The notes below the pieces were generated by a model. That model was not told where the DNA came from, ran no database searches, and was given only the letters and a program-made list of their open reading frames with translations. From Bacteroides sp. GM023 (GTDB lineage: Bacteria; Bacteroidota; Bacteroidia; Bacteroidales; Bacteroidaceae), in contig NZ_JAAXGE010000002.1 of NCBI RefSeq assembly GCF_014750685.1, forward strand, positions 1,033,988 through 1,097,987: a DNA stretch of 64,000 nt. Reading direction: 5' to 3'. Below are positions 55,979-64,000 of this stretch, in pieces (position 1 is the stretch's first letter; each line of letters opens with the position of its first letter). The position numbers were made by a program, and so were the translations under genes.

Positions 55979-57562
55979 TTAGTAACCCGGGTTTTGTTCA
56001 AGTCCGCCCAGGTTTACCTCTTCTTGCGGGATAGGGAACAGTTCGTGTTTCCCTTCGATAAAGTTTGCCATCTCTGCCCTTGCTTCCGATGTTTCGTTAG
56101 CTTTGTAGGTATCCATAGTCTTTTTGACAATGTTCCAGCGGCAGAGGTCGAACCAACGGTGTCCTTCCATAGCCAATTCTACTCGGCGTTCGTGGCGAAT
56201 GGCTTTCATCAGGTCGTCTTTGGTATCTTTATAATTATTGTAATCGGGGAATTCCGGTAATATGGCCGGATTGTTTCCTCTGGCACGACTGCGCACCTTT
56301 TCCAGTGCGGCTTTGGCTTCTGTGGTCGCATTCTCTTCACAACATGCTTCTGCGTACATCAGCAATACATCGGCATAACGAATCACTCTGTAATTGAGAG
56401 GTGAGCGGCTGGCATGTGAAAGAGGAATGTACTTTCCGTCCTGTCCCATCATGCTGTACTTCCGGTTACAATATCTGCTTCCCAAATAGATTTCTTCAGT
56501 TGAGTTGATAATTTCCGCATCAGTAGGATTCAGTATGGCTACGTCACGGCGAGGATCACTGTTCTCAAATTCATTATACAAGTCTTGAGTCGGCTTGTTG
56601 AACCCCCATCCGGCAGAAGAACTGCCGAAAGCCGTAGAGCGCGAACGAGTCAGGATGGTGGTAAATGTTCCACGGGTGAAACCGTTTCCTTCTCCATAAT
56701 CGGAAGTCTCGTCATTCATATATTGGATTTCGAAGACAGACTCTATTCCATTCTCACCTTCTAAAGTGAAATTGTCGGCATAGTTTCCGCATAAGTCATA
56801 TTCTCCGGCTGTTTCCTGAATCTTGATGGCTTCTCCCCATTTCTTTGCTTCCGAATAATTGTGCATATAAAGATATGTCTTTAAGAGCATTGCTTGAGCG
56901 GCACCTTTGGTGGCACGTCCCAAATCTTTATCCTCATATTCGCTTTTCTTCCAGAGCTTTGTTTCAGCATCTTTCAAGTCGCTGATGATTAATTCGTAGA
57001 TAGCATCTTTAGTAGCGCGGGGCTGTTTCCACTGGTCACTGCTGTAAACTACAAAATCCACTTTAGGAACACCGCCGAACATACGTACCAGGCGGAAATA
57101 ATACATGGCACGAAGGAATTTTGCTTCCCCTATTAACCGGTTGCGGAGCTTTTCATCTATCGACTCGTCCAGATTGACCGTAGGTATTTCTTCGATAGCC
57201 AGGTTACAGCGTGCGATACCCTGATATTGTGAACGATAATAGTCGAGTAATAAACCGTTGTTAGAAATGGTCTTGAAATTCTCCAGGTCATAGACGTCGG
57301 ACATATCCAACAGTGTTTGTCCCCCTTTTAAAGCATCGTCCGATACAACGTCGCCAATAAACCATTCAGGGTAATAAGTCGTATTGTATTCCCACATCAG
57401 AGGGGCGTAAGCCGCGTTGACACATTGGGTGGCAGTCTCACCGCTAGTAAAGAAATCTTTAGCGTTGGTTACCATAGGACCTTCTTCTGTCAGCCAGTCG
57501 TTGCAGGAAGATAATAATGCTGACATCGAACATAATATGCTGATATAAATATACTTTTTCAT
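55979..57562 (-). CDS. SusD-family outer-membrane glycan-binding lipoprotein
   Basis: A 527-residue lipoprotein (SALLSSCNDWLTEEGP) of the SusD/RagB family. Helical TPR-like hallmarks include YRSQYQGIARCNLAIEEI, FLRAMYYFRLVRMFGGVP and MYAEACCEEN; the C-terminal motif VELAMEGHRWFDLCRW is characteristic. It caps the SusC transporter and captures the oligosaccharide. It starts within 15 bp of the susC stop. The ATG at 57562 is chosen for the signal peptide; another ATG lies three codons upstream. Confidence 0.95.
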   Translation of the reverse strand: MKKYIYISILCSMSALLSSCNDWLTEEGPMVTNAKDFFTSGETATQCVNAAYAPLMWEYNTTYYPEWFIGDVVSDDALKGGQTLLDMSDVYDLENFKTISNNGLLLDYYRSQYQGIARCNLAIEEIPTVNLDESIDEKLRNRLIGEAKFLRAMYYFRLVRMFGGVPKVDFVVYSSDQWKQPRATKDAIYELIISDLKDAETKLWKKSEYEDKDLGRATKGAAQAMLLKTYLYMHNYSEAKKWGEAIKIQETAGEYDLCGNYADNFTLEGENGIESVFEIQYMNDETSDYGEGNGFTRGTFTTILTRSRSTAFGSSSAGWGFNKPTQDLYNEFENSDPRRDVAILNPTDAEIINSTEEIYLGSRYCNRKYSMMGQDGKYIPLSHASRSPLNYRVIRYADVLLMYAEACCEENATTEAKAALEKVRSRARGNNPAILPEFPDYNNYKDTKDDLMKAIRHERRVELAMEGHRWFDLCRWNIVKKTMDTYKANETSEARAEMANFIEGKHELFPIPQEEVNLGGLEQNPGY

Positions 57563-57576
57563 ATGGCTCATGTTTC

Positions 57577-60500
57577 TTAGAAATTAATATTTGCTCCTAG
57601 CATGAAAGTTCTTGATTGTGGGTAGTTACCGTAATCAATACCACCGCCGACTTCCGGGTCGTAGCCTGAATAGGGAGTAATCGTAAACAGATTGTTTGCC
57701 GACAGATAGATACGGCATCTGCTAAGGCCGACTTTCCGCACCATAGTGGCGGGTAGGGTATAACCTATTTGCAGGTTCTTCAATCTTAAATAAGCTCCGC
57801 TCTCGATATACCGGCTGTTGTTCTCCTTGTTGGTGGGACTTCCGTAAGGATTGGGAATGTCACCATTCGGGTTTGAAGCCGTCCACACATTACGCATGCT
57901 GGTACTTAAAGTCGATTCGTATCCGGTGCCTTCCGTGCGGAGTTTCACTGCATTGTATATCTTGTTGCCATATACTCCCTGAAAGAATAACTGAAGGTCG
58001 ATGCCTTTCCAGTCAGCCCCCAGGTTGAGGCCGTAAGTCAACCACGGGAATGGGTTACCTATATCTGTCTTGTCATCATTGTCGATTTTTCCATCACCGT
58101 TCAAGTCCTTGTAACGGGCGTCTCCTGCATGATAACTGATATTGCTCGGCTGATCCTTGTAGGCATAAAGATGATCCAGTGCTTCCTGGTCTGTCTGATA
58201 GATTCCTTCATACTGGTATCCCCAGAAAGTGTATAGTCCGTATCCTTCGTCGCAGATGGTGCGGTCACCGTACACTCTTGAACCGCCGTTCAATGCTGTC
58301 AATTTATTATTGATGAATGAAACGTTACCGGATACAGAGTAATTGACTTTTCCTATTCTGTTCAGGTGATTGAGTGAGATTTCAATACCTTTGTTCCTTA
58401 CTGTACCTACGTTTGCGGTTGCATCGTAACGGTTGCCGACGTGTGCCGGAGCCTTTACGCCCAAAAGCATTTCCTTAGTGTCGCGGAGAAATAAGTCTAC
58501 TGTACCCGATAATAGATTATTGAATAAGCTGAAGTCAACTCCCGCATTCCATTGTTCGGTTGTTTCCCATTTTCCACCATTGTTTACATATGTCAGGATG
58601 GTAGCGCCATTGGCTAGTCCTTGTGTCTTACCGAGTACATAGTCCACGAATGTAGGACCAGTATTCATCATTTTGAGCGTGAAACTGTCGTCACCGATTT
58701 TATCGTTACCGATACGTCCCCAGCCGGCACGCAGCTTCAGGTTATCCAGCCATTCGATATTTTTCATAAAGCTTTCTTCGCTGATTCTCCAGGCGATGGC
58801 TGTGGATGGGAAATATCCCCAAAGATTTTCCTTGAATTTGCTGGAACCGTCGGCACGGAAATTCATCGTGATAAGGTAGCGGCTATTATAGGAGTAGTGG
58901 AGACGTCCCAACAAAGAAAAACGGCGTGAGCGGGAAGCTTGGTCGGAAGCCTTTGTCTGATCCTCAGTAGCCTGAGACAAGTACCAGTTCGTTTCAGTCG
59001 GATTCAGGATGGAAGAACCGGAACCGCCGATGCTGTAATAGTTGTATTCTTCCGTAGTCTGACCTACCATGGCAGAGAAACTATGTTTCTTGATGTCACG
59101 TGTGTATGTCAAAGTGTTTTCGACACCTACCGTTGAATAACGTGCCATGTTACTGGAGATGAAGTTCTTTTCTGACTTGTCATAAGTAGAATATTCATAC
59201 TTCTCTTTATATAGTTTGGAGCGGGTATTCGTTAAGTCCAGGCTGACGTCCGATCTGAAAACAAGTCCTTTGATCGGAGTAATCTCAAGATAGATATCAC
59301 CTACCCATCTTTCTGTCTTGTCGGAAGGTTCGGCGGTCGTTACCATTGAATAAGGGTTGACTACGTTCTTGAAGTTGGATGCAGCACTGATTTGCCCGCT
59401 CAAGTCTTTACCTTGTTCGTTTACGCTTCCGGCAGGATAGTGAGTCGGGTCCCACGGAGCCATCGCGATAGCAGCAGAGAGAACTGATGCACCCGGACTA
59501 CTGCTGTTGTTCATGGCATTACGGCCGTGAGAACTCATGAATGATAAGTTCTCGCCCACTTTCAGCCAGCTTTTGATTTTGTGTGAAGAATTGACACGCA
59601 GAGTGACTCTTGAGTAGTCAGACCCCATGATAGTACCTTCCTGTGTGAAGTAACTTCCGCTCATCGAATAACTGCTTTTATCATTGCCGCCATCCACTGA
59701 TACATGATAGTTTTGTATCCATGCATTTTTATTGAATACTTCATCTTGCCAGTCGGTATCAATTTGCGAATAATCCAAGTTGTTCGGGTAATATTCGGAT
59801 TTTCCTAAACGGTATAGTTGTAACCACTTGTTGAATCCCTGTTTTTGGTAGTAGCTCATTTCAGACTTCACATTGTGCATGTTGATGAGCGTCTCTGCAA
59901 ATTCCTGGCTTCCCATCAGATCCAGTTTGTTCCATCGATTCTGTACACCTGCATATACATTCAATGAAACGATAGCTTTCCCGTCTTTTCCGCCTTTCTT
60001 GGTTGTTACCAGTATCACACCGTTTGCACCACGCGAACCGTAAATGGCTGTGGCCGAAGCATCTTTCAAAATCTCTGTGGATTCAATATCACTCGGACTT
60101 AGATAGGTGATATTATCCACAATTACTCCGTCTACCACATAGATAGGAGCACTGTTGTTCACCGTACCGATACCACGGATACGTACTTCAGCAGCAGCAC
60201 CCGGTTGACCGGAATTGGCGTTGACTGTGACACCGGCGGCACGTCCCTGCAAAGCCTGATCCAGTCCGGCAGCGGGAGTCTTTTGTAGTTGATCGGCTTT
60301 TACGGAAGCAACTGAACCAGTGAGGTCACTTTTCTTCATCGTACCGTAACCGATGGCTACTACTTCATCCAGCATCTGTGCATCCGGCTGCAATACTATA
60401 TTCATTGCGCCGGCTTTTTGTACTGTGACCTCATGCTTTTTGCATCCTACATACGTGAATACTAAAGTCTTCCCTTTACTCACATTGATGGAGTAATTAC

Positions 60501-60672
60501 CATCCATGTCCGTAATGGTTCCTTCATTAGTAGTACCTTTTACTGAAACTGTAACGCCCGGCAGTGAGAATCCGTCTTCTGCGGAAGTGACCTGACCTGT
60601 GACCCGAAGGGCTTGGGCGAAAGAGATTTGTCCTAGCAGCACGCTGCAAAAAATAAGAATAACTCTTTTCAT
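57577..60672 (-). CDS. SusC-family TonB-dependent outer-membrane transporter
   Basis: A 1031-residue TonB-dependent receptor that imports oligosaccharides together with SusD. It has a signal peptide (ending SFAQ), a CarboxypepD_reg-like domain (residues 20-110: VTGQVTSAEDGFSLPGVTVSV), the plug domain with DEVVAIGYGTMKKSDLTGSV, and a 22-strand barrel ending in FMLGANINF. There is no N-terminal STN domain, so it does not appear to signal to an anti-sigma factor; control is more likely through the divergent LuxR-type regulator. It is the first gene of the operon. Confidence 0.95.
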   Translation of the reverse strand: MKRVILIFCSVLLGQISFAQALRVTGQVTSAEDGFSLPGVTVSVKGTTNEGTITDMDGNYSINVSKGKTLVFTYVGCKKHEVTVQKAGAMNIVLQPDAQMLDEVVAIGYGTMKKSDLTGSVASVKADQLQKTPAAGLDQALQGRAAGVTVNANSGQPGAAAEVRIRGIGTVNNSAPIYVVDGVIVDNITYLSPSDIESTEILKDASATAIYGSRGANGVILVTTKKGGKDGKAIVSLNVYAGVQNRWNKLDLMGSQEFAETLINMHNVKSEMSYYQKQGFNKWLQLYRLGKSEYYPNNLDYSQIDTDWQDEVFNKNAWIQNYHVSVDGGNDKSSYSMSGSYFTQEGTIMGSDYSRVTLRVNSSHKIKSWLKVGENLSFMSSHGRNAMNNSSSPGASVLSAAIAMAPWDPTHYPAGSVNEQGKDLSGQISAASNFKNVVNPYSMVTTAEPSDKTERWVGDIYLEITPIKGLVFRSDVSLDLTNTRSKLYKEKYEYSTYDKSEKNFISSNMARYSTVGVENTLTYTRDIKKHSFSAMVGQTTEEYNYYSIGGSGSSILNPTETNWYLSQATEDQTKASDQASRSRRFSLLGRLHYSYNSRYLITMNFRADGSSKFKENLWGYFPSTAIAWRISEESFMKNIEWLDNLKLRAGWGRIGNDKIGDDSFTLKMMNTGPTFVDYVLGKTQGLANGATILTYVNNGGKWETTEQWNAGVDFSLFNNLLSGTVDLFLRDTKEMLLGVKAPAHVGNRYDATANVGTVRNKGIEISLNHLNRIGKVNYSVSGNVSFINNKLTALNGGSRVYGDRTICDEGYGLYTFWGYQYEGIYQTDQEALDHLYAYKDQPSNISYHAGDARYKDLNGDGKIDNDDKTDIGNPFPWLTYGLNLGADWKGIDLQLFFQGVYGNKIYNAVKLRTEGTGYESTLSTSMRNVWTASNPNGDIPNPYGSPTNKENNSRYIESGAYLRLKNLQIGYTLPATMVRKVGLSRCRIYLSANNLFTITPYSGYDPEVGGGIDYGNYPQSRTFMLGANINF

Positions 60673-60738
60673 GGTATTAATTTTAAGTGTAACTCAATTT
60701 TATGTCCGGAATCAATTCCCTGTCTTGTTCCGACGTTG

Positions 60739-60746
60739 CAAAGATA
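60739..60746 (-). promoter_or_regulatory. -7 box of the susC operon
   Basis: CAAAGATA on plus is TATCTTTG on minus, followed by GCAACG. No good -33 match at 19-21 bp, as expected for a regulator-dependent promoter. The leader to the susC ATG is about 60 bases. Confidence 0.65.
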
Positions 60747-60787
60747 GAGTTGTTTGCCCCGGAATACCTCGTAATTTGTTTCACAAG

Positions 60788-60830
60788 AACTCAACATTGC
60801 TCAATTATTAATTCTATAAAAACTCAACAT
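60788..60830. promoter_or_regulatory. Direct repeat AACTCAACAT, candidate operator of the susC operon
   Basis: Exact copies at 60788-60797 and 60821-60830 are 33 bp apart start to start (about three helical turns). They lie 42 and 75 bp upstream of the susC -7 box. Position and spacing fit activator sites. Confidence 0.5.
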
Positions 60831-60932
60831 AAAATATATAAGTTGTTGTAAATCAGTAATTATTTTGAAATGTCTGAACTATATGAATTAAAAATGCTCC
60901 ATTAGATTAACCCTACAAACCAACAATTTTCC

Positions 60933-60940
60933 TATCTTTG
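60933..60940 (+). promoter_or_regulatory. -7 box of the LuxR-type regulator
   Basis: TATCTTTG, a full consensus match, 47 bp ahead of the ATG at 60988. Confidence 0.6.
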
Positions 60941-60987
60941 TAATCAACCGAGGGTTTAAAACGAATCAGCCATTAAAAAGTAATACT

Positions 60988-63876
60988 ATGAGAACGTTCT
61001 TATTAATTCTATCACTTTTATTTGTCCATAATTCCGCTTATTCCATCTATCCGATTGTGCGCAATTTTAGTAAGACGCATTATAAATCAGGTACGCAGAA
61101 CTGGGATATTGTGCAGAATCCGGGTGGTTGTATTTACTTTGCCAACAACAATGGCGTGTTGGAATTTGATGGCAAGGATTGGGCGACTTATCCCATAGCC
61201 AACTATACCAATGTGCGTTCAGTATTTTATGATACCGAATCCAAACGTTTGTATGCCGGCGCATTCAACGAGTTCGGTTATTATCAGTTGGATAATAATG
61301 GAGGAGCTGTTTATCAATCCCTGATGCAGGCGTTTGATTCTATAAAAGATATCTCCGAAATATGGAAAATCTATAAGATTGAGCATTCATTCTATTTGCA
61401 GAGCAACCGGGATGTATATAAGTATAATACGGATACCGTCCAAACCTATCACTTCAATCACAAAATAGATTGCTCCGCAGTGGTGCATAATTCTCTGTTA
61501 GTGTCGAATCGTGAGGAAGGCCCGATGATTCTGACCGGGAATTCATTTATGTCCCTGCCTTATACCGATGAACTGATAGGCAAAAAAGTTTGTGCTATTT
61601 TGCCTTACGAAAAGAACAAAATGCTGTTTGTTACTGATTTTCACGGAGTATATCTGTATGACGGAAAACATTTGGAGCCTTGGTCATTGGATATTGATCC
61701 TTTTCTAAAACAGAATCAAGTGTTCTGTGCGGCTACAGATGGCAAGTCGATAGCTTTCGGGACAGTGGCAAACGGGCTTTTCGTAAAGAACCTGTCTGAT
61801 AATTCAACGCTACATGTGAACACATTTTCCGGTATGCAGAATAACACAGTGCTAAGTGTAGGATTCGACCGTTCGGGCAATCTTTGGCTGGGCTTGGATA
61901 AAGGGATTGATTATGTTGTCATTAATACCCCCGAATTTTCTTTGTTTGGTTCTGAGAATCTATACGGTTCCGGTTATGCCTCGCTGGTACATAAAGATAA
62001 ACTGTACCTGGGTACAAACCAAGGACTCTATTATATAGACTATCCTCTTGCTAATCAACAACAGGTAGTCAAGTCCGTACAAGACATGAAAGGGCAGGTC
62101 TGGTATCTGACTGAGATTGATAATACATTGTTTTGCGGACACGACCGGGGCGTTTTTATTATTACGGGTGACCGTGCGGAACGTATCCCGCAAGTAAATG
62201 GAACCTGGAAGTTGGAGCGTATGAAGAACCGTCCGGATTATATCCTAGGATGTTCTTATGATGGTCTTTTTCTTTTGCATAAGCGTAACGGGCGTTGGAC
62301 ATTTTCTCATTACCTGAAGGGTTTTAAAGAGTCGAGCGGTATGTTTGCCGAGGATAATGACGGTACGATATGGATGACCCATTGGATGAAAGGACTCTTC
62401 CGTTTAACCTTGGATGCACAGGCGGATTCGGTATTGAATGTAGAGTATTATGCTGAAAATAGAGGGTTTCCGACCAGTCGTAACAATTTGGTGAATGAGT
62501 TTAGAAACCGTATTATATTTTCTTCTGATGCCGGATTCTATAAGTTCGACCTTACCCGTAATAAGGCTGTCTTGTTTGATGAACTGAATAAGTATTTCGC
62601 AGCCCTGCCCGCCGCTGCCCATCTATACGAATCCCCTTATGGTGACTTATTTTTCATGTCCGGTACTATGCAGGCGGTTGCTTTCCGGAATCCCGACCAA
62701 ACTTATACCCTGGATTCCATCTCCTTGAATTTCCTGCAAGACAAACGTATATTCGGTTTCGAAAACGTAAACTGCATTGACAGGAATCATGTTCTGTTCA
62801 GCACCGAAAATGGCTTCTCCTGGATTAATCTCGCCAAAGTACGTGCCAATGAAAAGAAACTGGGTAACGACGTATTTATAAAGAACGTCTATCTGACCAA
62901 TAACAATAAAGACTCTCTGATATATGGTTCCAGAGGTACTATTGAACAACAGTCCGTAAGAAAACTGCCATTCAAATATAATTCATTACGTTTCGAATTT
63001 GTCGCGCCCGAATTTGAGAAAGAAGATGCTGTGGAGTACAGCTATTTCCTTGAAAATTATGATAAGGAGTGGTCTTCCTATTCAATGATTGCTATGAAAG
63101 AATATACCAAGCTCCCGCAAGGCGATTATACCTTTCATGTACGTGCCAAGAATCGGTTCAAACCGGGAATATCGGAAACCGCCTATCACTTTGAAATACT
63201 CCCTCCGTGGTATCTGAGTTCGACGGCTTATTACATCTATTTTATCTTGTTCGCTACACTAATATGGCTCTTGATACGTTTTGACAGGATGCGTTCCCGA
63301 TTGAAGGAAGCCGAAGTGGAATTTCGCAAAGAAGAAGAAATGCGGGAACAGCAACTGCGATTTGAAGAAGACGCACGGAAGCGTGAACAGGAAATCGTCA
63401 TGTTGAAGAATCAAACATTGGAATATAATCTGCGACATAAATCCCAGGACTTGGCCACTTCTACGATGAATCTTATCCGTAAGAATGAAATCCTGCTCAA
63501 GATAAAAGAAGACTTGGACAAACTCAATACTTATGTATCAGGTAGGGAAGACGAAGTAAAAATGGTGAAACTATTGGGTAAAGTCCAGAAAGACATTCGG
63601 GAAAATATAGAGCACGATGATGACTGGCAGAAGTTTGAGCATAATTTCGATATGGTTTACGAAGATTATCTGAAACGTCTGGGCGAACACTTCCCGCAAC
63701 TCACGGTAGGCGATAAGCGACTTTGCGCTTACCTGAAGATGGACTTATGCTCGAAAGATATCGCCCCGTTGCTGAATATGTCTGTTCGTAGCGTAGAAAT
63801 GGCACGCTATCGCCTGCGAAAGAAAATGGAATTGAGCCGCGATGTCAACCTGACGGATTTCCTGCAACATTTCTAA
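60988..63876 (+). CDS. Membrane regulator: propeller sensor, Y_Y_Y domain, LuxR-like DNA-binding domain
   Basis: A 962-residue protein with a signal/anchor at the start and a periplasmic beta-propeller built of Reg_prop-like blades (for example SGNLWLGLDKGIDY and DGTIWMTHWMKGLF). A Y_Y_Y domain (about residues 667-738), one membrane helix (about 746-764), a long coiled coil (about 765-880) and a C-terminal LuxR-type helix-turn-helix (LTVGDKRLCAYLKMDLCSKD, then NMSVRSVEMARYRLRKK) follow. There is no kinase, ATPase or receiver domain. It is divergent from susC and probably senses glucan fragments and activates the operon directly. Confidence 0.92.
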   Translation: MRTFLLILSLLFVHNSAYSIYPIVRNFSKTHYKSGTQNWDIVQNPGGCIYFANNNGVLEFDGKDWATYPIANYTNVRSVFYDTESKRLYAGAFNEFGYYQLDNNGGAVYQSLMQAFDSIKDISEIWKIYKIEHSFYLQSNRDVYKYNTDTVQTYHFNHKIDCSAVVHNSLLVSNREEGPMILTGNSFMSLPYTDELIGKKVCAILPYEKNKMLFVTDFHGVYLYDGKHLEPWSLDIDPFLKQNQVFCAATDGKSIAFGTVANGLFVKNLSDNSTLHVNTFSGMQNNTVLSVGFDRSGNLWLGLDKGIDYVVINTPEFSLFGSENLYGSGYASLVHKDKLYLGTNQGLYYIDYPLANQQQVVKSVQDMKGQVWYLTEIDNTLFCGHDRGVFIITGDRAERIPQVNGTWKLERMKNRPDYILGCSYDGLFLLHKRNGRWTFSHYLKGFKESSGMFAEDNDGTIWMTHWMKGLFRLTLDAQADSVLNVEYYAENRGFPTSRNNLVNEFRNRIIFSSDAGFYKFDLTRNKAVLFDELNKYFAALPAAAHLYESPYGDLFFMSGTMQAVAFRNPDQTYTLDSISLNFLQDKRIFGFENVNCIDRNHVLFSTENGFSWINLAKVRANEKKLGNDVFIKNVYLTNNNKDSLIYGSRGTIEQQSVRKLPFKYNSLRFEFVAPEFEKEDAVEYSYFLENYDKEWSSYSMIAMKEYTKLPQGDYTFHVRAKNRFKPGISETAYHFEILPPWYLSSTAYYIYFILFATLIWLLIRFDRMRSRLKEAEVEFRKEEEMREQQLRFEEDARKREQEIVMLKNQTLEYNLRHKSQDLATSTMNLIRKNEILLKIKEDLDKLNTYVSGREDEVKMVKLLGKVQKDIRENIEHDDDWQKFEHNFDMVYEDYLKRLGEHFPQLTVGDKRLCAYLKMDLCSKDIAPLLNMSVRSVEMARYRLRKKMELSRDVNLTDFLQHF

Positions 63877-63898
63877 CTTCACATATAGGCAAAAGAAA

Positions 63899-63935
63899 AA
63901 CGCCGACCGAAGGTTTCTCCTTCGCCGTCGGCGTT
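63899..63935 (+). terminator. Terminator hairpin after the LuxR-type regulator
   Basis: AACGCCGAC plus CGAAGG (63899-63913) pairs with CCTTCG and GTCGGCGTT (63919-63935) around a TTTCT loop, with a 2-nt bulge. The expected T-run is absent: CCTC and then intron-like sequence follow directly. Confidence 0.75.
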
Positions 63936-63939
63936 CCTC

Positions 63940-64000
63940 GTGTATGCTCGGCATGAGTATTATCTAACGGGTGCAAGTCCCTCGTGAGCCCTAATAGCGG
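63940..64000 (+). mobile_element. Possible 5' end of a group II intron, cut by the window edge
   Basis: From 63940 the sequence begins GTGTATGCTCGGCATGAG and continues to ACGGGTGCAAGTCCCTCG. A short hairpin and a GGGTGCAAGTCCC-type segment like these are common near the 5' end of bacterial group II introns. GTGTA is close to, but not exactly, the GUGYG intron start. It lies immediately after a terminator hairpin, a preferred site of class C introns. No maturase is visible, as the window ends. Confidence 0.5.

Larger units (their letters stand above)
60673..60987. promoter_or_regulatory. Divergent control region between susC and its regulator
   Basis: A 315-bp A/T-rich gap. It holds a minus-strand -7 box for susC (60739-60746), a plus-strand -7 box for the regulator (60933-60940) and a 10-bp direct repeat (60788-60830). 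No hairpin terminator or gene is seen. Confidence 0.6.

Overview
The window is a chromosomal segment of a gut Bacteroides, probably from the B. thetaiotaomicron/ovatus/xylanisolvens group. Evidence for this is the repeated Bacteroides-type promoter (TTTG-like -33 and TAnnTTTG -7 boxes), the absence of clear Shine-Dalgarno sequences, a SusC/SusD pair, fimbrillin-like lipoproteins, a viroplasmin-type RNase H and the GIN-domain and DUF3109 families. Nothing in the main body looks recently acquired. Three exceptions stand out: the start of a probable group II intron at the right edge, a four-helix-bundle gene cassette near 45.4 kb, and short intergenic repeat elements.

Layout. 1-4.9 kb: a 5'-truncated LTA-synthase-like phosphotransferase, convergent with an ArnT/PMT-like glycosyltransferase, then RNase HI, a nitroreductase and shikimate kinase. 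5.0-10.4 kb: a three-gene operon of a large Sel1-repeat protein, an Hsp90-family ATPase and a helical repeat-like protein. 10.4-14.4 kb: speA-argB, then an ECF sigma factor with an overlapping membrane partner gene. 14.5-17.2 kb: small secreted, envelope or peptidase-like genes. 17.3-27.9 kb: a long co-directed housekeeping block, rimP-nusA-infB-cvpA-sufBCDS, closed by a terminator. 28.0-34.0 kb: a leader or sRNA with a UPF0145 gene, then a secreted GH36 alpha-galactosidase divergent from a membrane-anchored AraC-type regulator. 34.1-46.6 kb: a DUF6132/thioredoxin pair, the membrane pyrophosphatase, rnhB, an outer-membrane DUF5723-like protein, corA, a TlpA-like oxidoreductase, gpmI, the four-helix-bundle cassette and a DUF3109 gene.

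46.7-63.9 kb is a polysaccharide utilization locus. On the minus strand run susC, susD, a surface lipoprotein, GH16, GH128+CBM6, GH3, a small proline-rich lipoprotein and two fimbrillin-like lipoproteins, ending at a terminator. A propeller/Y_Y_Y/LuxR-type membrane regulator is divergent from susC. GH16 plus GH128 plus GH3 points to beta-1,3-glucan (laminarin or fungal/cereal glucan type): surface endo-cleavage, SusCD import, and exo-hydrolysis by GH3. The fimbrillin-like tail is unusual.

The most unusual items are the Hsp90/Sel1 operon, two sensor-regulators that join a periplasmic propeller to a cytoplasmic DNA-binding domain with no kinase, the fimbrillin extension of the glucan locus, the repeat-flanked four-helix-bundle gene, and the possible intron placed right after a terminator hairpin. 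Gene functions are read from motifs and general family knowledge. No database search was possible.
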